A stretch of DNA of 64,000 bases from an uncultured Marinobacterium sp. (GTDB lineage: Bacteria; Pseudomonadota; Gammaproteobacteria; Pseudomonadales; Balneatricaceae): NCBI GenBank assembly GCA_947501565.1, contig CANMWJ010000003.1:124001-188000 (forward strand). The letters are read 5' to 3'. This document shows positions 27,459 through 37,039 of this stretch, piece after piece (the stretch's first letter is position 1; each line of letters starts with the position of its first letter). The notes below the pieces were generated by a model that did no database searches, was not told the DNA's origin, and worked only from the letters and a program-made list of their open reading frames with translations. The translations under genes and the position numbers were made by a program.

Positions 27459-27537
27459 GTTGGGCATTGCTACGCAATGGCCAACCTACGAAAACATCTG
27501 GACCTGTAGGTTGGCCTTCGCGCAGCGAAGCCCAACA
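27459..27537. repeat. Dispersed inverted repeat in the hpaE leader
   Basis: GTTGGGCATTGCTACGCAAT then GGCCAACCTAC faces GTAGGTTGGCCTTCGCGCAG then CGAAGCCCAAC. The arms are 31 bp long with few mismatches. It would fold in the 5' untranslated part of hpaE mRNA. Same family as 25071 and 55902. Confidence 0.78.
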
Positions 27538-27557
27538 TCTCAAGGTCTGAATTGCCA

Positions 27558-27605
27558 ACTAATTAATATGTTAATTAATTTAGTTATGATCTTAACGGAT
27601 GTCAA
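27558..27605 (-). promoter_or_regulatory. hpaE/hpaF promoter with HpaR-type palindrome
   Basis: On the minus strand TTGACA (27605-27600) and TAAATT (27582-27577) are 17 bp apart. AATTAATTAACATATTAATT overlaps and follows the -10 box. Layout equals that of the hpaD promoter, pointing to repression by HpaR. Confidence 0.65.
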
Positions 27606-27650
27606 CGCCTGATCGATGAGAAATGCACAACTTCTTAAGATATTAATAAG

Positions 27651-27700
27651 TTGACAACAATGAACCGACGGATAAACTAGTTAATATATTAAATATATTC
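27651..27700 (+). promoter_or_regulatory. hpaG1 operon promoter with HpaR-type palindrome
   Basis: TTGACA (27651-27656) and TAAACT (27673-27678) are 16 bp apart. TTAATATATTAA (27681-27692) is a perfect 12-bp palindrome immediately downstream of the -10 box. It is divergent from the hpaE promoter, with 45 bp between the two -35 boxes. Confidence 0.68.
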
Positions 27701-27760
27701 GTAGCGAAGCGGATGTTCATAAAGGTATCCAGCTTCCTCCACCTATATAGAGGACAAACC

Positions 27761-28519
27761 ATGAGGCACAGCCGAATACTCCAAGCAGGTGTGGCCTGCG
27801 ATCAGACCGAGGAACACAGCAACACTCTGATTGCCGATCAGGATACGCAGTGGCTGCCTGCCACCACCGGCACTGTGCTGGGTATCGCCCTTAACCATGC
27901 TGATCTGCGCGAACAGATGGCTGAGGCGTTTAACGAGAAACCACACGTTAACCCGCCTAAAACTCCGGTTCTGCACATCAAAACCGACAACACCCATATC
28001 GGTAACGGCGCAGCGATCCCTGCCCCGGATGATGGTGAAACGATCTACGCCGGTCCTTCTCTGGGTATTGTTATCGGTCAGCAGGCAACTCGTGTATCCG
28101 CTGCGGATGCACTGGATTACGTAAAAGGCTACACCGTCGTCAACGAAGTGAGCCTGGCGGAAAACTCTTTCTATCGTCCAGCCGTTAAAGCCAAATGCCG
28201 CGATGGTTTCTGCCCGATCGGCCCTTGGGTGGTTGATGCCGCTGACGTAAAAGAGCCTGAAGCACTGCAGATCGCGACTTACGTAAACGGTGAGATGCAG
28301 CACTGCACCACCACTGCCAAACTGCACTACGGCATTGCCGAGATCGTGGAGTATGTGAGCAGCTTTATCACCCTGCAGCCGGGCGACCTGCTGATCGCCG
28401 GTACGCCACAGCGCACCGAAAAACTGGCGCTGAAAGCCGGTGACACTGTTGCTATTGAAATTGAACAGATTGGCCGCCTGGAAAACCCTGTTGTGGCTGA
28501 ACAGGAGATTGCACAATGA
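27761..28519 (+). CDS. hpaG1: HpaG N-terminal-type subunit, FAH-family isomerase/decarboxylase
   Basis: 252 residues of the fumarylacetoacetate hydrolase superfamily. It is the counterpart of the N-terminal half of enterobacterial HpaG, with VLGIALNHADLREQM and ITLQPGDLLIAGTPQRTEKL. With HpaG2 it handles decarboxylation and isomerisation of 5-oxopent-3-ene-1,2,5-tricarboxylate. In Escherichia the two halves are fused; here they are separate genes overlapping by ATGA. ATG 27761 has AGAGGAC upstream. Confidence 0.9.
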   Translation: MRHSRILQAGVACDQTEEHSNTLIADQDTQWLPATTGTVLGIALNHADLREQMAEAFNEKPHVNPPKTPVLHIKTDNTHIGNGAAIPAPDDGETIYAGPSLGIVIGQQATRVSAADALDYVKGYTVVNEVSLAENSFYRPAVKAKCRDGFCPIGPWVVDAADVKEPEALQIATYVNGEMQHCTTTAKLHYGIAEIVEYVSSFITLQPGDLLIAGTPQRTEKLALKAGDTVAIEIEQIGRLENPVVAEQEIAQ

Positions 28520-29283
28520 AACGCGCACGTATTCTGCACAACGGCCAGCAAACCGACGTAACCGTAAACGATGACCATCAGGCTGTACTGGCTGATGGCA
28601 CCGTTATCAACGAAAACGAAGCACACTGGCTGCCACCCTGCGACGGTAAAATTTTCGTTCTCGGTCTGAACTACGCTGATCACGCCTCCGAACTGGCGTT
28701 CAGCGCACCGGAAGAGCCGCTGGTGTTCCTGAAAGGCCCGAACACCCTGATCGGTCACAACCAGAAAACCTACCGCCCTGACAACGTGGATTACATGCAC
28801 TACGAGGCGGAACTGGTAGCGATCATCGGCAAAACGGCGAAGAACGTAAGCCGCGAAGACGCGATGGATTACATCGGTGGTTACACCGTAGGTAACGACT
28901 ACGCGATCCGCGACTATCTTGAAAACTACTACCGTCCCAACCTGCGCGTGAAGAGCCGTGACACCTGCACCCCGGTAGGTCCATTCATCATCGATGCAGA
29001 CGAAGTCGGCGATCCCGGAAACCTGGAGCTGAAAGCCTACATCAACGGTGAGCTGAAACAGCACGGCAACACCAAGGATATGATCTTTGACATCCCATTC
29101 CTGGTGGAGTACCTGAGCGCCATTATGACCCTGCAACCGGGCGACATGATCTTCACCGGCACCCCGGAAGGTCTGGCGGACGTTAAGCCGGGCGACGAAG
29201 TGGTGATCGAAGTGGAAAAAGTCGGCCGTCTGACCAACACCATCATCACTGAAGATGAATACGTTGTCAGCCTGAACGCGTAA
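28516..29283 (+). CDS. hpaG2: HpaG C-terminal-type subunit, 5-oxopent-3-ene-1,2,5-tricarboxylate decarboxylase
   Basis: 255 residues, FAH superfamily, with the metal-site segments VDYMHYEAELVAIIGK (acidic ligands) and GDMIFTGTPEGLADVKPGDE. It starts inside the end of hpaG1 (ATGA overlap), so the two are translationally coupled and presumably form one complex. It converts the HpaF product to 2-hydroxyhepta-2,4-diene-1,7-dioate. GGAGCATTT follows before hpaH. Confidence 0.92.
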   Translation: MKRARILHNGQQTDVTVNDDHQAVLADGTVINENEAHWLPPCDGKIFVLGLNYADHASELAFSAPEEPLVFLKGPNTLIGHNQKTYRPDNVDYMHYEAELVAIIGKTAKNVSREDAMDYIGGYTVGNDYAIRDYLENYYRPNLRVKSRDTCTPVGPFIIDADEVGDPGNLELKAYINGELKQHGNTKDMIFDIPFLVEYLSAIMTLQPGDMIFTGTPEGLADVKPGDEVVIEVEKVGRLTNTIITEDEYVVSLNA

Positions 29284-29292
29284 GGAGCATTT

Positions 29293-30096
29293 ATGTTATC
29301 TCAAGAGATTATCAACGATTGCGCCACCCAGCTGAATCAGGCTGAGAAAAGCCGCGAACAGGTGCGTCAGCTGTCTCTGCAGCACCCGGAGATTACGATC
29401 GACGACGCTTACGCGATCCAGCGTAAGTGGGTGGAGATGAAACTCGCGGAAGGCCGCGAGGTGATCGGCCACAAGATCGGCCTGACCTCCCGCGCCATGC
29501 AGCAGTCCTCCCAGATCGACGAGCCGGACTACGGCACCCTGCTGAACGATATGCTGTTCCAGGACGGTGGCGATATCCCAACCGATCGCTTTATTGTGCC
29601 GCGTATCGAGGTGGAACTGGCCTTTATTCTAGCCAAGCCTTTGAAAGGCCCGAACTGCACGATTTTCGACGTCTATAACGCCACCGATTACGTAGTACCA
29701 GCACTGGAGCTGATCGACGCACGCAGCCAGTCGATCGATCCGGACTCCGGCCGTCCGCGTAAGGTGTTCGACACTATCTCCGACAACGCAGCAAACGCGG
29801 GCGTAATTCTGGGCGGTCGTCCGATCAAACCGGACGAGCTGGATCTGCGTTGGGTCTCCGCGATGATGTACCGCAACGGCGTAATTGAAGAGACCGGCGT
29901 GGCAGCGGGCATACTCAATCACCCTGCCAACGGCGTGGCCTGGCTGGCGAACAAACTGGCACCGTACGACGTCACCCTGGAACCGGGCCAGATCATTCTG
30001 GGCGGCTCTTTCACCCGTCCGGTGCCGGCACGCAAAGGCGATACCTTCCATGTGGACTACGGCAAGCTGGGTTCCATCAGCGTGAACTTCGCGTAA
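29293..30096 (+). CDS. hpaH: 2-oxo-hept-4-ene-1,7-dioate hydratase
   Basis: 267 residues of the hydratase/decarboxylase (MhpD/HpaH) family. Motifs: [40 protein letters not shown], the metal-binding [15 protein letters not shown] and [11 protein letters not shown]. It adds water to the dienol tautomer to give 4-hydroxy-2-oxoheptanedioate for HpaI. Starts 9 bp after hpaG2 with GGAG upstream; same operon. Confidence 0.94.
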   Translation: MLSQEIINDCATQLNQAEKSREQVRQLSLQHPEITIDDAYAIQRKWVEMKLAEGREVIGHKIGLTSRAMQQSSQIDEPDYGTLLNDMLFQDGGDIPTDRFIVPRIEVELAFILAKPLKGPNCTIFDVYNATDYVVPALELIDARSQSIDPDSGRPRKVFDTISDNAANAGVILGGRPIKPDELDLRWVSAMMYRNGVIEETGVAAGILNHPANGVAWLANKLAPYDVTLEPGQIILGGSFTRPVPARKGDTFHVDYGKLGSISVNFA

Positions 30097-30129
30097 GTAC
30101 AGCCAAGATAAGCTTTAAGGAGAACTGAG

Positions 30130-30939
30130 ATGGCAGCGCCAAAAAATCAGTTTAAAGAACAGATCAAAAATGGTCCGGCACAGATCGGCCTCTGGCTGGG
30201 TCTGGCGAATTCCTACACCGCCGAACTGTTGGCCGGTGCCGGATTCGACTGGCTTCTGATCGATGCGGAACACGCACCCAACGATCTGCAGACCATCCTC
30301 GGTCAGTTGCAGGCTGTTGCACCCTACCCGGTAACGCCGATTGTGCGTCCGCCTTGGCCGGATCATGTACGTATCAAGCAGTTGTTGGATCTGGGTGTAC
30401 AGACCATTCTGGCACCGATGGTGGAAACTGGTGAGCAGGCTGCACAGGTTGTAGCGGCGACCCGTTACCCACCGCAGGGTATTCGCGGCATCGGCAGCGC
30501 GCTGGCGCGTGCTTCAGCGTTTAACCGCACACCGGAATACCTGCAGACTGCCAACGACGAGATCTGCGTACTGGTGCAGGTGGAAACACCAAAAGGTGTG
30601 GAAAACCTGGATGAGATCATCAACACCGAAGGCGTCGATGGTGTGTTTATCGGCCCGTCCGATCTGTCCGCGTCCATGGGGCATATCGGCAACCCTGCAC
30701 ATCCGGAAGTGCAGGCCACCATCGAAGATGCGATCCAGCGTATCGTGGCCGCAGGCAAAGCGGCAGGCATCCTGATTGCTGATCGCGGTCTGGCACGACG
30801 TTATCTGGAGCTGGGTGCTAAGTTTGTCGCGGTGGGTTCCGATACCGCCCTGCTGATGAAAGCATCCGACGAGCTGGCACGCAGCTTCAAGGACGATCTG
30901 CCAGAGGTCGCCAAACCAAGCGGCCCAAGCGTTTACTAA
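30130..30939 (+). CDS. hpaI: 4-hydroxy-2-oxoheptanedioate aldolase
   Basis: 269 residues, class II pyruvate aldolase of the HpcH/HpaI family. Visible: [20 protein letters not shown], the metal-site [29 protein letters not shown] and [17 protein letters not shown]. It cleaves the last pathway intermediate to pyruvate and succinic semialdehyde, the latter oxidised by the GabD encoded at 11695. Last gene of the hpaG1-G2-H-I operon, 33 bp after hpaH, with AAGGAG upstream. Convergent with the next gene. Confidence 0.94.
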   Translation: MAAPKNQFKEQIKNGPAQIGLWLGLANSYTAELLAGAGFDWLLIDAEHAPNDLQTILGQLQAVAPYPVTPIVRPPWPDHVRIKQLLDLGVQTILAPMVETGEQAAQVVAATRYPPQGIRGIGSALARASAFNRTPEYLQTANDEICVLVQVETPKGVENLDEIINTEGVDGVFIGPSDLSASMGHIGNPAHPEVQATIEDAIQRIVAAGKAAGILIADRGLARRYLELGAKFVAVGSDTALLMKASDELARSFKDDLPEVAKPSGPSVY

Positions 30940-31030
30940 AACGGCTGTCCCCCGCGGGTTCCCGCTGTCCCGAACTTATCGGGAATCCGCCCTTTATTCT
31001 TCCGTTGAGCTCTCTTTCCATTCTGCAGCG

Positions 31031-32782
31031 TTAAGCAAACTCCAGAGCGTCAGATCCAAGCTCTGCTTTTTCACTCGCGCTGCTGAGCAAACGCAACTCA
31101 ATCTCCTCCTGAGATTGGGGTTTGGCAAAGAAGTATCCCTGCAGCTTATCGATGGTCAGCGCCTGACAGAGCACGCTCTGATCCGGGGTCTCTACACCCT
31201 CGGCCACGATACTCAGGCCAAGCGAACGTAACATCGAAGACAAACCGATCATCACCGCCAGGTGCTTCGAGGGTTCGTCCGATACCGGCAGGATCGAGCG
31301 ATCGATTTTGACGATGTCGATCGGGAAAGAGAGCAGATGGGAGAGCGAGGAGAATCCGGTGCCGAAGTCATCCAGGGCGATACGACAGCCAAGCCGGTGG
31401 ATCGCCGCGATACAGTCATGTTTGATCTTATCATTACCCAGGAGCGCGGTTTCTGTCAGCTCAAAGGTGACCGACTCAGGATCAACGTCAAAGCGTTCCA
31501 GTGTCTGTTGAATGAACAGCACCAGTTCCCTGTCACCAAGCTGTATCGGCGACAGGTTGATCGCCATCGTCAGCTCACGGTCATAGGTCTGCTGCCAGCG
31601 TGACAACTGTCGTACCGCCTCTTTGATCACCCAGCGGCCGATCTCATGAATACTGTGGGATTCCTCCGCCACGGGAATAAACTGATCGGGCCGGTATTGC
31701 ACCTGGGTATCCGGCCAGCGGATCAGCGCTTCAAAACCGGTTAGGGCTTTCGAACCGGCATCCACAATCGGCTGATAGTGCAGACGGAAATGCTCCCCTT
31801 TTATTACATCGCGAATCGCCAACTCAATCTGGTAACGCTGGGAGAACTCCTCCTGCATCGTCTCTTCGAAGAAGCAGAGCTGCCCTCGCCCCAGCTTCTT
31901 GGCGCGATACATGGCGATGTCCGCGTACTTGGTCAGCTCCGCTGCGGTTTCACCGTTGTAGGGGTGCAGCGTAATACCGATACTGCAGCTGCAACGCACA
32001 TTGTCGCCATTGATCGCGAAGGGCTCATCCAGCTCACGCAGGATACGACGCGCCAGTTTATTTACGTTATACACGCGCTCTATGTTTGTGAGCACGATGG
32101 CAAACTCATCCCCCCCAAGACGGGCAAATATCTCGTTGCCACGTAAACAACGCCTGATACGCTCGACCACCTCTAACAAGAGAGCGTCACCGGCATCATG
32201 GCCATAGCGGTCGTTAACGTATTTGAAGCGGTCCAGATCCAGGACCATCAACGCAACACTGTGCGTCTGGGGCTTATTGTTTTTGATGGCGTTGTTCAGC
32301 GCATCTTCGTAGTGGTAGCGGTTGTACAGCCCGGTGAGCGCATCGGTTTGCGCCATATCTTTAACTTTTCGGTAGCTCTCGTACAACTCACGTTCAAGTT
32401 CAAAACGCTTGCGGGCGTGCAACAGCGCCTGCTTGAGGCGAACCGTGGTGATCTCTTTTTTCTGCAGAAAGTCCTGGGCACCAGCATGCAGGCAGTCCAG
32501 AGCCACCTGCTCGTCATCGGACTTGCTCATCATCACGATGGCAGTCTGTCCGAGGTTGGGGCGATCACGCAGACGCGTCACCATCTCGATACCGTTCACC
32601 TCAGGCATCCGGTAATCGAGCAAAATCACATCATAATTGTGTTCATTCAGCAGACAGAGGCCCTGCTCAACCGTCTCTGCCTCTGAGAGCCGGGTGATGG
32701 AGGGATTTTGCTCCAGCACCTGTTTGATCGATTGCCGATCAACTGCGTCATCATCAACTAACAGGATATCCATCGTCTTCAC
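31031..32782 (-). CDS. Response regulator with GGDEF and EAL domains
   Basis: 583 residues. Receiver domain at about 1-125 (ILLVDDDAVDRQ, phosphoacceptor aspartate in VILLDYRMPEVNG), GGDEF at about 150-305 (RLGGDEFAIVL intact) and EAL at about 320-570 (FEALIRWPDT, FELTETALLG, DDFGTGFSSLSHLL, VAEGVET). Both catalytic signatures are complete, so it may make or degrade c-di-GMP under control of an unidentified kinase; no histidine kinase gene is adjacent. Transcribed convergently with hpaI. Confidence 0.9.
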   Translation of the reverse strand: MKTMDILLVDDDAVDRQSIKQVLEQNPSITRLSEAETVEQGLCLLNEHNYDVILLDYRMPEVNGIEMVTRLRDRPNLGQTAIVMMSKSDDEQVALDCLHAGAQDFLQKKEITTVRLKQALLHARKRFELERELYESYRKVKDMAQTDALTGLYNRYHYEDALNNAIKNNKPQTHSVALMVLDLDRFKYVNDRYGHDAGDALLLEVVERIRRCLRGNEIFARLGGDEFAIVLTNIERVYNVNKLARRILRELDEPFAINGDNVRCSCSIGITLHPYNGETAAELTKYADIAMYRAKKLGRGQLCFFEETMQEEFSQRYQIELAIRDVIKGEHFRLHYQPIVDAGSKALTGFEALIRWPDTQVQYRPDQFIPVAEESHSIHEIGRWVIKEAVRQLSRWQQTYDRELTMAINLSPIQLGDRELVLFIQQTLERFDVDPESVTFELTETALLGNDKIKHDCIAAIHRLGCRIALDDFGTGFSSLSHLLSFPIDIVKIDRSILPVSDEPSKHLAVMIGLSSMLRSLGLSIVAEGVETPDQSVLCQALTIDKLQGYFFAKPQSQEEIELRLLSSASEKAELGSDALEFA

Positions 32783-33197
32783 TTACCAGAGGCTGCGTCA
32801 CTGAGCGCTGCCTGGAAAACCGCACCTGATAAATCTCGATGCGTAAAATTGATTCCGATCCTTAGCTATATCGGGCGGCTTTAAACTTAATTAAGCCTGA
32901 CTCAGCTGGATTCTTTTATTAAACAGGACATCCATTTTTCTTGAGCAAGAATTCCACAAACACATAACGCTGGCAATGTATTTTTTGGTTCGAATTTTAG
33001 ACCATTGGTATAAGATTCAAGTAGTTATAAAGCGATAACAACGGTATCGAAAATCATCGAATGTTATTTAACCCGCTGTTTTTTCTATGATTCGCTTTAT
33101 TTAACCGGGAGTTAGCAGATATTTAAGGATGCACTAATACGGGGCACGCTTTAGGAAAGTCAGTATTTTTACGGCGTAGAAATTCAGTATTTCTACC
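32783..33197. other. AT-rich intergenic stretch left of MITE copy 2
   Basis: About 415 bp without a convincing open frame, RNA or repeat. It presumably holds the promoter of the response-regulator gene on the minus strand; no clear boxes seen. Confidence 0.5.
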
Positions 33198-33466
33198 TAA
33201 GGAACCTGCGAACAAGTCCGAGACTTTCTCTGCGGTCGATAAAGCAGCTTTATGTGCGAAAGGCAGTGCAGCGGAATGACTGGTCCTTTCCAAACTGCCT
33301 GACAAAGCAGAAAGCTGTTTTAGCGTCCGCCCTTCGGGGCTTTCAGAGCAACCCGATCTCCGCGTTAGTAATTTTCGCCAGGCAACCAGCATGGCTGTAA
33401 TCACAGCCTTGATCTCGAATTGCTCTGAAAGCCAGAGGCGTTTCGGACTTATTCGCAGGTTCCCTA
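33198..33466. mobile_element. MITE-like element, copy 2 (269 bp)
   Basis: Same length, TA borders and terminal repeats as copy 1 (left AGGAACCTGCGAACAAGTCC; right complement GGACTTATTCGCAGGTTCCC) but inverted relative to it. Internal blocks such as GGAAAGGACCAGTCATTCCG are shared in inverted orientation. Open frames inside it are spurious. It lies in the gap between the response regulator and the NosR-like gene. Confidence 0.8.
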
Positions 33467-33619
33467 AGTTAAAAAAATCGTGGCCGATCCAGTTAATATC
33501 ACAAGCACTAATACAGGCACTGCTTATGTGTTCGAAGGTTAGTCATGAGCCTTACCAGCAAACGCCATTAACCCACCAGCTGAAAAGCATAGGCGTCTGA
33601 AGCTCTCCATCCAGCTTAT

Positions 33620-35764
33620 TCAGAGCTGTGTAGCCGCAATCCGGCCCGACCGACGCTGTTTCTGCTGCGAGCGCTCAATGGCACACTGATCGGCATTATT
33701 GAGGATCACGATGCACTCCAGACACTGCACACACTCGTCGTAGTCGATGGAGCCATCCCGATTGATCGAGTCGATTTCGCAACGCACTTTGCACAGCTGA
33801 CAGGGTGAACCGCACTCCTTACGCCGCTGCAGCCATTTGAACAAACTGAAACGCCCCAGGACCGCCAGTCCCGCACCGAGTGGACATAGATAGCGGCAGA
33901 AGAATTTGTGGATATAGAGCCCTGCCGCCAATAGCAGCACCGCGTAGAGCACAAACGGCCAGCTGCGCACAAACGCCAGCGTAACCGCAGTTTTGAACGG
34001 TTCGATCTCCGCGAGCTGCTCGGCCAGGCTGAGTGAGTAGAAGGCACAGCCCACCAGCACCACCAGTATCAGGTATTTCAGTTTCTGCAGCTGCTGATGG
34101 CGCTTAGCCGGGATTTTCAGTTGGCGGATCTTGAGCAATTTGGCGAGCTTCGAGGTCAGCTCCTGCATCACGCCAAACGGGCATAACCAGCCACAAAACA
34201 GCCCCCGCCCCCAAAGGAACAGGCTGATAAAAACGTAGCTCCAGAGCACGAAGATGATCGGATCAAGCAGGAATACGGTGATATCGAAGCCATCCACTAT
34301 CGAGAGCAGCAGGGTATAGATGTTCACCACGGAGAGCTGTCCTTGCGTATAGAACCCCACAAAACCCAAGGTAAACAGCAGAAATGCCCAGCGGAAACGA
34401 TGGAACCAGACACTATGACGGGTTACACGGTGTTGCCAGATAAAGAGCCCGGTCAAGATCAGCAACGCAACCGCCAACACGGCAATATCCCCCACCCTGT
34501 CCTTCCAGATTCGGAGCCAGAGCGGATCAGGAACTTGCATCTGCGGTAACTCCACCTTCTCAAACAGGTATTCAGGCAAGCTGTAACTGTCACTGAAGCT
34601 AGCCTGATCGCGGATAAGGTGGTTGCGGTTAAGATCCAGGTTAAACTGCAGCGTCAGCGGCTGGGCCGGATCGAATCCTGCCTGCGCTTTGATACGGAAG
34701 ATATGGGCGTGTTCCAGATACTGCTCATCACCCAGCAGAAAACCGTTGTTATCCAGAAAGTCGGTGTCACGAATATCCACCGGCAGACCATTCTGGCTCA
34801 TGCCGATCCGGGTCGGCACGGTGCCGGGACGAAAGTCTTCCTCCACATAGGGATAAGGTCCGTTTGATGCCACCAGGACCAGATGTTCACCCGGCTTACG
34901 GCGGCTCATCAGCCGGGCGTATTCTTCCACACCCAGCAGGTTCTGACCGACTGAGGGAGGGTTGAGGTAGGCGTAATGCAGCTCGCTGAAAAGCGCTCGC
35001 CCCTGATCATCGATAACCTGATCGAACTCTACGCTGGGATAGATCGCCAGCGAATTATCCAGTCCGGATTCCACCTCCGCCACCGTCAGCGGCCAGCGCT
35101 TGAGCCAACCTCGCGACGATAACTCGGCCACACTCAGCTTCTCGAACAGCTCCAGGCGGACCTTTGAAGGCTCCGCCTGTTCAAACCCCTCCAGCTTCGC
35201 CCGCGCTACCTTCAGCGCCGCCGACAACATGATGTCGTTAATCACCAGCACCGAAACCGTGGCTTTGGTCACACCGTCGATATACACAGTGCCGTTACTG
35301 CTCTCCTCGGTGCTCCCCGCCCGGCGACTGTCGATGATAATGCGCTCCTTAACTGAACGCCCTACATATTGGTGGATAAAGTCATACATCGGCCCCTCGC
35401 CGAGGCCGTGCATAAAGATCGGTTCATGGTGACTGAGTACATGCACGCCCACGAACTTCCCCTGAGTATCGATACCCACCAGCAGGTTTATCGGATCGCC
35501 AGAAAAGCCGGGCAGGTCACTCAGGTCGGTACTCAGAAACGCATAACCGAGCAGTTCATTCAACTGATAGACAGGCACGACCGGTGGGTTTTGCTGCGGT
35601 TCGCCTAAACGGGTCGCTTTGGGAAAGATCGCCTCGACGGAGGCTTTAACCTGAGGGGAGAGAGGATTATTCAGCGCATGGGCCGAGCGCGCAGCCAGCA
35701 TCACCAGCAGGATTGCTGCCCAGAATCCCACCGTTAACAGAAGTTGCCTGACCGTATTGCCCAT
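33620..35764 (-). CDS. NosR/NirI-like FMN-binding, polyferredoxin membrane protein
   Basis: About 714 residues. A signal/anchor helix is followed by a periplasmic FMN-binding domain (about 75-185) with the covalent-flavin threonine motif DGVTKATVSV. A second periplasmic region precedes about five to six membrane helices (430-660). NapH-type GLFCGWLCPFG and FFCRYLCPLGAGLAV motifs occur within the membrane part, and C-terminal cysteine clusters CGSPCQLCKVRC and CVQCLECI bind Fe-S centres. NosR passes electrons from quinol toward nitrous-oxide reductase, but no nos genes are in the window, so the partner here is unknown. Start set at ATG 35764. Confidence 0.85.
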   Translation of the reverse strand: MGNTVRQLLLTVGFWAAILLVMLAARSAHALNNPLSPQVKASVEAIFPKATRLGEPQQNPPVVPVYQLNELLGYAFLSTDLSDLPGFSGDPINLLVGIDTQGKFVGVHVLSHHEPIFMHGLGEGPMYDFIHQYVGRSVKERIIIDSRRAGSTEESSNGTVYIDGVTKATVSVLVINDIMLSAALKVARAKLEGFEQAEPSKVRLELFEKLSVAELSSRGWLKRWPLTVAEVESGLDNSLAIYPSVEFDQVIDDQGRALFSELHYAYLNPPSVGQNLLGVEEYARLMSRRKPGEHLVLVASNGPYPYVEEDFRPGTVPTRIGMSQNGLPVDIRDTDFLDNNGFLLGDEQYLEHAHIFRIKAQAGFDPAQPLTLQFNLDLNRNHLIRDQASFSDSYSLPEYLFEKVELPQMQVPDPLWLRIWKDRVGDIAVLAVALLILTGLFIWQHRVTRHSVWFHRFRWAFLLFTLGFVGFYTQGQLSVVNIYTLLLSIVDGFDITVFLLDPIIFVLWSYVFISLFLWGRGLFCGWLCPFGVMQELTSKLAKLLKIRQLKIPAKRHQQLQKLKYLILVVLVGCAFYSLSLAEQLAEIEPFKTAVTLAFVRSWPFVLYAVLLLAAGLYIHKFFCRYLCPLGAGLAVLGRFSLFKWLQRRKECGSPCQLCKVRCEIDSINRDGSIDYDECVQCLECIVILNNADQCAIERSQQKQRRSGRIAATQL

Positions 35765-35878
35765 CTTAAAAACCTGATTTCTATCCCTAACCTCTATTAG
35801 GGGCAAGAAACCCAATGGCCTGTAGGGGCCGGACAGACGATTCGACCAGTACCTTAGCAGCAGGACCTTAGACTTAGA

Positions 35879-36796
35879 TCAGACAGGATGAAACAACTCA
35901 GCAAACTTCTGCCGTGCCCAGGCACACATCGGATCGTGGTGGAAACGCGCGTGCCAGTAGAGGTAGAAACGGATATCGGATTTCGGGATCTCCTCCGGCA
36001 GTGGGCGTAACACCAGATTGCGGTCTTTCGCGATATGCTCCGCCAACCGTTCAGGCAGCGCGAACACCAGGTCCGTGCCTTCACAAAAGTCCGCAACAGA
36101 CATAAAGCTGGAGAGTCGCAAGGATAACGTCCGGCTGCGTCCCATGGTTTGCAGTATCCGATCCATCCAGCCCGGCCCTTTACCGGTGATCGACACCATG
36201 CCGTGGCGGCACTCAACGTACTGATCCAACGTCATCCCCTGGGCCAACGGGTTATCTTTGTCCATCACACAGATCGAATCCATTCGGTCGATAACGGTGC
36301 GGTGGAACTGATCCACCGCGAAATCGGGTTCCAGCCCTGTCAGGCTGAAGTGCACCTCGCCCTGGTCCAGTTTTGCAAAGTGGTCGGCGGTCTGCGGCAC
36401 CAGCTCGATCTTCAGCTTGGGCGCTTCGGCGAGCAGCGCTTTGGTCAGCCTTGGCAGGTAGAGCGCCATCTCCAGATCAAGACCGGTAAGGCGCAAGGTA
36501 TCGGTTGCCGTCGCCGGATCAAACTGCGGCGGTGAGATAAGACTGCTGGCATCCTGCAGCATCGCGTTCAGGCGCGGTACCATCGCGTGGGCGCGGGCGC
36601 TAAGGTCATAGCCATCGCGGGTACGCACCAGCAGCGGGTCATCCAGCATCTCGCGTAAACGCTGCAGTGCACGGCTCACCGCTGGCTGACTCATGTGTAA
36701 CCGCTCCGCCGCCCGTGAGACATGTTTCTCCAGCAACAACGCCTGCAACACCACCAGCAGATTCATATCCACCGAACGAAGATTCACTTCACGCAT
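35879..36796 (-). CDS. LysR-family transcriptional regulator
   Basis: About 305 residues, NodD/SyrM-like branch: VDMNLLVVLQALLLEKHVSR, HMSQPAVSRALQRLREMLDD, then a substrate-binding domain with ALPERLAEHIAKDRNLVLRP. Start taken at the third ATG (36796); ATG 36814 is possible because no ribosome site decides. Located between the NosR-like gene (same strand, 114 bp downstream) and the cytochrome b561 gene (divergent), either of which could be its target. Confidence 0.86.
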   Translation of the reverse strand: MREVNLRSVDMNLLVVLQALLLEKHVSRAAERLHMSQPAVSRALQRLREMLDDPLLVRTRDGYDLSARAHAMVPRLNAMLQDASSLISPPQFDPATATDTLRLTGLDLEMALYLPRLTKALLAEAPKLKIELVPQTADHFAKLDQGEVHFSLTGLEPDFAVDQFHRTVIDRMDSICVMDKDNPLAQGMTLDQYVECRHGMVSITGKGPGWMDRILQTMGRSRTLSLRLSSFMSVADFCEGTDLVFALPERLAEHIAKDRNLVLRPLPEEIPKSDIRFYLYWHARFHHDPMCAWARQKFAELFHPV

Positions 36797-37039
36797 AACT
36801 AACATACAACCCATGCATTAGACTCATTTATTGTGAGTGACTAAAGTCATAACCACAATCAAACAAAGATGCATAAACAGCTGATTTTTATACACTCAGG
36901 CTATAAACATATAACCTGAGTGAGAATCAGTTGTATTACGTGAGATTTTCGCAACACAGCGTTCGGCCGTTGGTACTGCACCAAACCACAACCGGTTTGT
37001 CATACTGCGGAATAGAACAGAATGAGGAAAACAGCCTCT

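Noticed and set aside
33123-33404. 93-codon frame inside MITE copy 2
   Set aside because: Such frames arise from the repeat itself; the matching frame in copy 1 is not conserved as protein.
33620-35764. Start of a denitrification (nos) cluster
   Set aside because: Only the NosR-like gene is present; neighbours are a LysR gene and a MITE, not nosZDFYL.
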